Shown: positions 58,163 to 64,000 of the stretch, one piece after another
Layout: every line of letters begins with the position of its first letter
Position numbering within the stretch: position 1 is the first letter of the stretch
DNA from: Coniella vitis
Taxonomy: Eukaryota > Ascomycota > Sordariomycetes > Diaporthales > Schizoparmaceae
Reading direction: 5' to 3'
DNA length: 64,000 nt
NCBI GenBank assembly: GCA_011317545.1
Contig: WUJK01000010.1
Span: 1,302,001-1,366,000, forward strand
Made by a program: the position numbers and the translations under genes
The notes under the pieces: generated by a model
Database searches by the model: none
What the model was told of the DNA's origin: nothing
The model's input: the letters and a program-made list of their open reading frames with translations, nothing else

Positions 58163-59626
58163 GGCTATGATCTCGACGACCTGAGCGCCGAGAGAGGTGC
58201 AAAGAGGCTTAGGCTGTTCGGAGGAAGCGCAACTCCCTTGAGGAAAAGAGGGAATGCGCTTTGGTTTTCTGCTTTACTGTAGAAGCGTAATAAAGCACAC
58301 AGGCGAGTCAAGACTAAAGCCGACTACCAATTGATGCTGTCGCAGAGTGAACCGACGGAAAGCGAAGCGCAACAAAGCAACAAGGCAGCGAATTGGCGCG
58401 AGTCGGAAAAAGACAACCAGAAGAGGAGTGAAGCAATCAGAAACTATTTCACGAGTACAGCAGCTCCAGGAGAATAAGAGACTGGCAAACTGGCCAGGTG
58501 ACTGACTCAACCCGACAACATCCGCACATTTTCCCCGGATTCCCCACGCTGGTCTCCTGAGCGACGACGCCGTCAACGCCGAGTACACGCAGAACCCGGC
58601 AATAGCTTGTGCGTACCATAGTACTACTATGTATAGCACCTGTTCCTCCTCTTGGCCATCAGCTGGGATAAAGATTGACCCGCAATATTCTCGGATAGGC
58701 AAGCGCCCTTCCGCAGGGATTGCGGTTAGCACACCCGGCTGTGTCCCACGAAACGGATGAACGTTTTCGCAACTACCTAGGTACTGTCTACGCGAGGCCG
58801 ACAGATTTGTCTTCAAATACGTCTCTCAGTCGCCCTCGGTTGCAATTTCCGGCATCGACTCGTCTACATAGTACATAGCATGGTGGTTGAGTTTTTCGAT
58901 AAAAGAATTAACCGGGTAACTGAGTGACTACCGCAGTAAAGGTACCGTCTGAAGTTCAGCAGGCCTCTCTGTCATGTGGCTACAGGCCATCATTAACGAA
59001 CTTGCAAAGCCGTCGGACGCCCACTACATGTGGTGATTGACACAGAATAGTACAAGTAACTGTAGTCTAGTGGGTTGTGCTTTGCTCATTCACCTCTCCT
59101 ATGGGCTCTATATGCACCACGCTTCTGTGCCAACGGCATGAACGTCGCAAATTACGCTCGACACATCGAATCGCTGTAGACCACATATTTGGTTGCCCTG
59201 CGCCATATGTGAGATGCAGGCCGTCACCTAATCCGAAAGTCAGACACAAAAAGGAGACCTGACAACCATCCATGACTCCTGTATAAAGAGGCAGAAACCA
59301 ACCCAAGCCTCTTTCTTGGAGTGGCATACGATTCCTCTCGGACATTGTGCTCGAAACAAGTACCCTTATAAGTCCTCCTAACGCCTCCAGCTAAAATAAA
59401 ATAAAATAAACATCAGTGTACGTCTGGGCGTCTCGACAAGGCCGCGAAACCAGTCCAATTATTGTGGTTGAAAAGGCAAACCGCGGTGTCAGCCCCGTAT
59501 GTCGATTCATCGGCTTCTTCCATAGTCGTATTGCGTTTCGAAGGCAGGGCGGGGCAACGAGGTCAGACGCATCGACTTCAAATTGCGCACGTCTACGTTG
59601 CCTTCTCTTCGGCGCTCTTTATACAA
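58163..59626. promoter_or_regulatory. SCOT upstream region and ariadne 3' flank
   Basis: 1.46 kb without a gene. It carries two dispersed octamers (58626, 58865) and a TAAAA pentamer repeat at 59392-59410. The 180-codon minus-strand frame at 58274-58816 has no recognisable domain. Confidence 0.45.
59392..59410. repeat. (TAAAA) short tandem repeat
   Basis: Nearly four copies of TAAAA in the ariadne 3' flank. Simple sequence only. Confidence 0.85.
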
Positions 59627-61350
59627 CTAGCGACGACCGTTGGACACGGCGGGGCCCTGTTGGCTGTTGAGTTCCACGTTGAATTTCCACTTGCCTGTGT
59701 GTGGGTTAGAAATTTTGAGACTGAATAAACATGAACATAAGCATGTATTACTCACCATTGGCAAGGTTCTCGGCCGTATCGTCGAGAAGAATGACGCGTC
59801 GCTTGTTGCAATAAGCTGTCTTGTCCATGATTTCAACCTTAAGCTTGGGATCCGAGAGCTCGTTGATTGGCTTTTCAAACATTTCGGATAATGCCTCGAC
59901 TGCCATCTCCAGGTCCTTCTGGTTGTCTTCGAAGATTTCCGTCAAGTTGTTGCGCGCAAGATAGAATGCAAATGCATAGGTCCACTTCAGTGTTTGCCGG
60001 CAAGTCTGCAAAGCTTGAGACGCCGCATTGAGATATTGGACCTCAATCCAGGACATGCCAGACGCTGTCTGCAGTTCAATCATCTTCTTCTCCGTCTTTT
60101 GGTAAATACCCTTGTCCAAGCGCGCAGATTGTTCGTGGTTGGCGTAGCGGTTGTAGTAGTGCAAGTACCTTTCCAAAGAGACTCTGGACTTGGCCTGCGC
60201 GTCTCGAGCTTCCGTGCCACTCTTTTCCTCGAATCGATTACAATTGTACCAACTGGTTCCGTGTTCTGACCACAAGCCCATACACATCCAACAAAACTCG
60301 TACTTGCATTTGCGGCAAGTCATATGGTTGCAGCCACCGTTCTTTTCTATCGTGGAGTTGCACTTGGGGCATTCCTTGGTATTTGCAGAGATCCAGTTAG
60401 CTGTTTCGCTATCATCTGCACATTTCTTCAACCACTTCTTGACAAGTTCGCAAGGGGCGGGCTGATGATCGGTGTTGATGCATCCAAAGCAAAATCGATA
60501 GCCGCAAGAGCAAGCAACTGAAGGCACAATCTTGTCCAGGTCTTTCTTCTTGACGCCACAGCTAACAGCATTTTCGCAGTCCGGTGCGGGACACCACTTA
60601 AGTGTATCGTTATCTTGCACGTAGGTTCTGTTGAGGAGCTGCCGGTACCTGTCGACTAGATCTTCGCCGACCAAAAGGTCAAGCGACCGCGCATCAATAA
60701 TCCGCGTGCAGCCGTCCGAAGGACATTGAATTCGCGCAGCTTCACCCTCCTCTTTGATCTTTTGCGTGAGGTATTGTCTGTAGCAATCGACGCAGTACCG
60801 ATGGCCACATTTGATGGCAAATGTTTCAAGATCTTCGCTGTCTTCACAGCAAATGTCACACATGAAACCCGGTATGACCTCTAATCGTGGGCTCTCGGAT
60901 GTATTTGGCCCAAGTCCCGCAGCCTCCAGTACCTGGGTACCCCTCTCCATGTACTGGTCAATCAATCTTTCTTTGTTCCAGCGAAAATGTCGAAGGAGTA
61001 TAGCGGCATCTTCTTTCGACAGCTCAAGAATCATGTCGACTTCTTCTATCAGCTCGTCCTGTTGTTTTTGGATATCTTGAGGTTCGTACACTTTGTACGA
61101 GATTTCGTACGAAACCTTCTTTCTGGGGCTAAAGTCGCTCTGGCCGATCAAGTCGGGCTCCGGTTCATCGTCAAAGTCGAAGCCTGTGATATATGCAACG
61201 TCAGTCTCGACTGTCAAGGCACTTGGGTGAATGTAGAGAGCAAGTAGTTTGAACGGATAACCTACCCTCATCTGCAGAGTTGTCGCTATCATCCTGCAAG
61301 ACATCCTCGTCGCTAGAGAGGTTGGAGAGCATATCATCGTCGGAATCCAT
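59627..61350 (-). CDS. RBR E3 ubiquitin ligase, ariadne-1 type
   Basis: RING-between-RING ligase working with cullin-RING complexes in animals. Exons 61350-61266, 61183-59756 and 59694-59627 encode 526 aa. The start MDSDDDMLSNLSSDED is the family's acidic opening and the first in-frame ATG. A UBA-like segment (about 75-115) has ELSKEDAAILLRHFRWNKER. RING1 is CDICCEDSEDLETF with CGHRYCVDCYRQYL. The IBR has KWCPAPDCENAV and CGYRFCFGC. RING2 is CPKCNSTIEKNGGCNHMTC, with the catalytic Cys expected in GGCNHMTC. The C-terminal Ariadne domain follows (SLERYLHYYNRYANHEQSAR, MSWIEVQYLNAASQALQTCR) and ends NSQQGPAVSNGRR. All zinc ligands I can check are present. Head to head with the peroxiredoxin gene. 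Confidence 0.96.
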
Positions 61351-62906
61351 GGTGGTAGAGGCGGTGGTCAGAGGAGTAGGGGGAGAGCCCTGATCTTGGC
61401 GGCCCGCTGTGGTAGAGACCCTTTTGGTAAGATGAGAGTCTTCAGCAGTGGCGGAGAGCGTTGCCTCGACCGCCTTTCTCTTGCGAGTCTTGGGAGGAAT
61501 GATGACGGAGGACTCGGATATAACAACCGAGTCCAGAGGGGGCAAAGGCAGGGGATGCACAATGACTGGACTGAACAAGAAGTGGGGCTTGTGCTGGAGT
61601 GGCTAGGGCTCAAAGAGTCTGTGGAGGGGCAGTCAGGATAAAAGCAATAGAGCTTTGTAGTCGTCGTGTCGATATGAAAGGTTGAAGAGGTAAATACGTG
61701 GGCGGAAAATGAGGAGTGGCGGCTGGCAGACGGGAAATGATCATGAGTCGAGTGTGCTTGAGAGTGACGAGACGAGAGACAAGCCGTAGGTGAACGAGGG
61801 GCAAGGCCAGGTGAGTGGTCTGGTTAGGTCTGGTCTGGCCCAGTGTGGGTATGGCCTCCGGCGTGATTCTTGAAAGAGAAAGAGCGACTGTATCTACACG
61901 CCACAGCAAAACGCAGTCTGTATTTGAAACACAGAACAGGTTTGTCCAAGACGAGGGGCAAACAGGCCGAGTCTAAAAGACGGGGGCGGGTGCTAGAGCC
62001 GCGATATGGCGGTAGATCAAGGCTGATGACTGCGGCAGTAACGACTAGGCACACGGCTACAGGCTGGGTCAGCCCTTTGTGCGATTCAGGGTCTTACAGA
62101 GGTGGTGACTCGCGCTGCCCGATGTCTAGTAGGACTGACGTGCCTGAGTACAGCTTAAGGAAGCGTAAGTGGAAGGGGTCAGAGATGAGACTGAGGTTGT
62201 CGTATTATGGCATCCGTGTTGGGAGTCAGCTGGTGAGGAAAGGGCGAAGAGAGGCCAGGGAATACCCCCCGGTCTCCAGGAGCACATGGAACTGGAGTAA
62301 GCAGCGGCCTGTGCCTCTGTACTGCTGCGCCGGCTATGGTGGAGTAGTCGGCGGCAAGCCAGGCGCTCGGTACTTTGCGCCCTGCAGCCCCGTGCTATAT
62401 AGTACATGGCGAAGGCGGGTGACCATGTATATGTGTAGTATGTACTTGCCCTAGACACCTCAAGGCTTCCAGAAGATTAGACTTTTGCTTCTACGTCCCT
62501 TAGTCCGCTACCCAGTGTTCACTGGTAGGGAAACGGGAATGAGTAACCAGCACGGACGCAATAGTACGATGTACGCCTCAGTGAATAAGGTCCGTCATAG
62601 AAAAGCAAGGGATGCACGGTTGATGCATGAATACAGCACCTCGGTGGGGTCATATATGTAAGGTATACTACCTGTATACTCTGTATATGCGTAGCGGCAT
62701 CCGACAATGCACTAACGGGGTGTATCATCCACTTTCGGCCTTCCACGCTACCTTCCTGTGATGTCACTTGATGTCAACCCTTGATGCTATGAAACTACAC
62801 ACACCTTTGCGAGCTTGCACAACTTCGTGAAACAGAGAAACATCATCTTTTTCCAAGCTTGCTGGCACGATCATCTGTTGCTGCGCTTTCTCAATTGCAA
62901 TCTACA
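61351..62906. promoter_or_regulatory. Divergent promoter region ariadne / peroxiredoxin
   Basis: 1.56 kb between two starts. Frames up to 194 codons (61870-62454 plus strand) are Arg/Ser/Gly-rich without domains and overlap minus-strand shadows. TATA-like and CATATATG words occur near 62640-62690. Confidence 0.45.
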
Positions 62907-63682
62907 ATGGCCTTTATTAAATCGTCTATCCGACCCCTGGGCCTGGCGGCCAGGTCGTCCCTTGTTTCCGCGAGAGCCTTCCATTCCTCGCGGCCAGCAT
63001 TCATCCAGGCAGGCGACAGTATCCCCAACCTTGACGTCCTGACCGAGAACTCTCCTGCCAATAAGGTCAACCTTGCTAAGGAGCTAGCTGCTGAGAAAGG
63101 CCTCATCATTGGTGTACCCGGTGCTTTCAGTATGTATAGGCCTTTGACTCCAGCGAGCACAACAGCTTGGCTTCCCGAGCGTGGATTAACAGAGTATGCA
63201 GGCCCAGGTTGCTCCCAGAAGCATATTCCCAGCTATCTGACACACCCCAATCTCAAGGATGCCGGCAAGGTTTTCGTCGTTGCCGTCAATGACCCATTCG
63301 TCATGTCGGCTTGGGGAGATGCGCTGGACCCAAGTGGGACATTAGGTGTAAGGCATGCTCCAATGCTCAAGTTCTGAATAGGGAGGCTAACATTCCGTGA
63401 CACAGCTCCGATTTATTGCTGATCCCACCGCCGAGTTCACAAAAGCACTGGAGCTCGATTTTGATGCCACCAAAATCTTTGGCAATGTCCGCAGCAAACG
63501 CTATGCTCTTGTCGTAGAGGATGGCAAAGTTGTGTAAGTTATTGGGTCTTAAGGAACGTCGAGCCGATACAAGCTAATGACCGTACAGCTCCACTCATGT
63601 TGAAAAAGACGGAACGGGAACAAACGACTCCATGGCCGAGAAAGTTCTTGGGCCTCCTGGCAGCCTAGACTGGAATGCCTAA
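62907..63682 (+). CDS. Mitochondrial Prx5/PMP20-type peroxiredoxin
   Basis: Thiol peroxidase of the Prx5 class. Exons 62907-63129, 63202-63347, 63406-63533 and 63589-63682 encode 196 aa. The N-terminal 30 residues (MAFIKSSIRPLGLAARSS, then ARAFHSSRPA) form a targeting peptide; the upstream frame stays open but has no ATG before this one. The active-site loop is created by splicing: GVPGAFS is joined to PGCSQKHIPSYL, giving the peroxidatic Cys in the PGAFSPGCS motif. Then come VVAVNDPFVMSAWGDAL, LRFIADPTAEFTKALELDFD, KRYALVVEDGKVV and GPPGSLDWNA at the end. There is no SKL-type peroxisomal signal, so mitochondrial location is favoured. Introns are 72, 58 and 55 bases. Confidence 0.96.
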
Positions 63683-64000
63683 ATGCTCACAGATGAAATA
63701 TTGGCGCGTGCAAATCTAGCCTCTGGAGCTTTTTGAAAAATGCCAGTACTGTCAAGGATGCGAACGGTGATCTGAAATGGTTGAATCGACATGAATCCTC
63801 TCGTCAACAGTGAATCAAATTTGTCTTGGCTTTTCACAAAATTTGGAGGCTACGAAACAAGTCGTTCCATGTAGGATTGCAAAGATTCGTAGAATCATAG
63901 GTCTGGAGTTGTTGATTACCGCAGAAATATTAATCTTTGTTGAGCTTGCTGGCCTCGCGAAACCAGATTATTGACTTTCGTTAATGCCCTTCGGCAATCA
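63683..64000. other. 3' flank of the peroxiredoxin gene
   Basis: 318 bases to the window edge. Probable 3' UTR; no further gene is seen. Confidence 0.5.

Noticed and set aside
61351..61578. Upstream in-frame extension of the ariadne protein
   Set aside because: The frame is open but has no ATG before 61350, and the family normally begins with the acidic MDSDD segment.
61870..62454. 194-codon plus-strand frame
   Set aside because: Basic, low-complexity, no domain, located in a divergent promoter.

Overview
This window looks like a nuclear chromosome segment of a filamentous ascomycete, most likely Sordariomycetes and plausibly Hypocreales. I infer this from family content and gene structure, not from a search. 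Genes carry short introns (about 50-120 bases) with CTAAC/CTGAC-type branch points and YAG acceptors, they lie on both strands without operons, and all recognisable proteins are fungal house-keeping types. I joined exons by hand from splice signals, reading phase and family conservation. Sixteen genes close as complete frames; a seventeenth lacks only its 5' end.

Layout. Bases 1-11254 hold no gene I can support: a GC-richer promoter-like half, then a more AT-rich half. From 11.25 kb the order is: Kes1/Osh4-like oxysterol-binding protein (+); eIF2A (-); FHS-type MFS sugar permease (+) with an apparent GC-AG intron; mitochondrial Mam33/p32 (-); Tma16 (-) head to head with exonuclease 1 (+); SURF6/Rrp14 (+); Vps74/GOLPH3 (-); a large NLR-like STAND protein with an alpha/beta-hydrolase head, an NB-ARC core and a long disordered tail (-); SNIP1/Pml1-like FHA protein (-); GGA clathrin adaptor (-) head to head with Tsr3 (+); mitochondrial IF-2 (-) head to head with a two-TM fungal protein (+); PDAP1/PP28-like phosphoprotein (-) head to head with an LRR-like unknown (+); succinyl-CoA:3-ketoacid CoA-transferase (-); ariadne-type RBR ubiquitin ligase (-) head to head with a mitochondrial Prx5-type peroxiredoxin (+).

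Functional themes: ribosome biogenesis and translation (Tma16, SURF6, Tsr3, eIF2A, mIF2), Golgi and lipid traffic (Kes1, Vps74, GGA; in yeast all three act around PI4P-rich Golgi membranes), mitochondrial proteins (Mam33, mIF2, SCOT, Prx5), DNA repair (Exo1) and self/non-self-type signalling (the NLR-like protein). There is no biosynthetic cluster, intact transposon, tRNA, rRNA or CRISPR array.

The least ordinary items are the NLR-like protein, which lacks the usual C-terminal repeats; the GC-AG intron in the sugar permease; and an octamer (TACATAGT/ACTATGTA) seen at least 16 times, always outside coding exons, where about 2 would be expected by chance. Two of these pairs form perfect palindromic elements.
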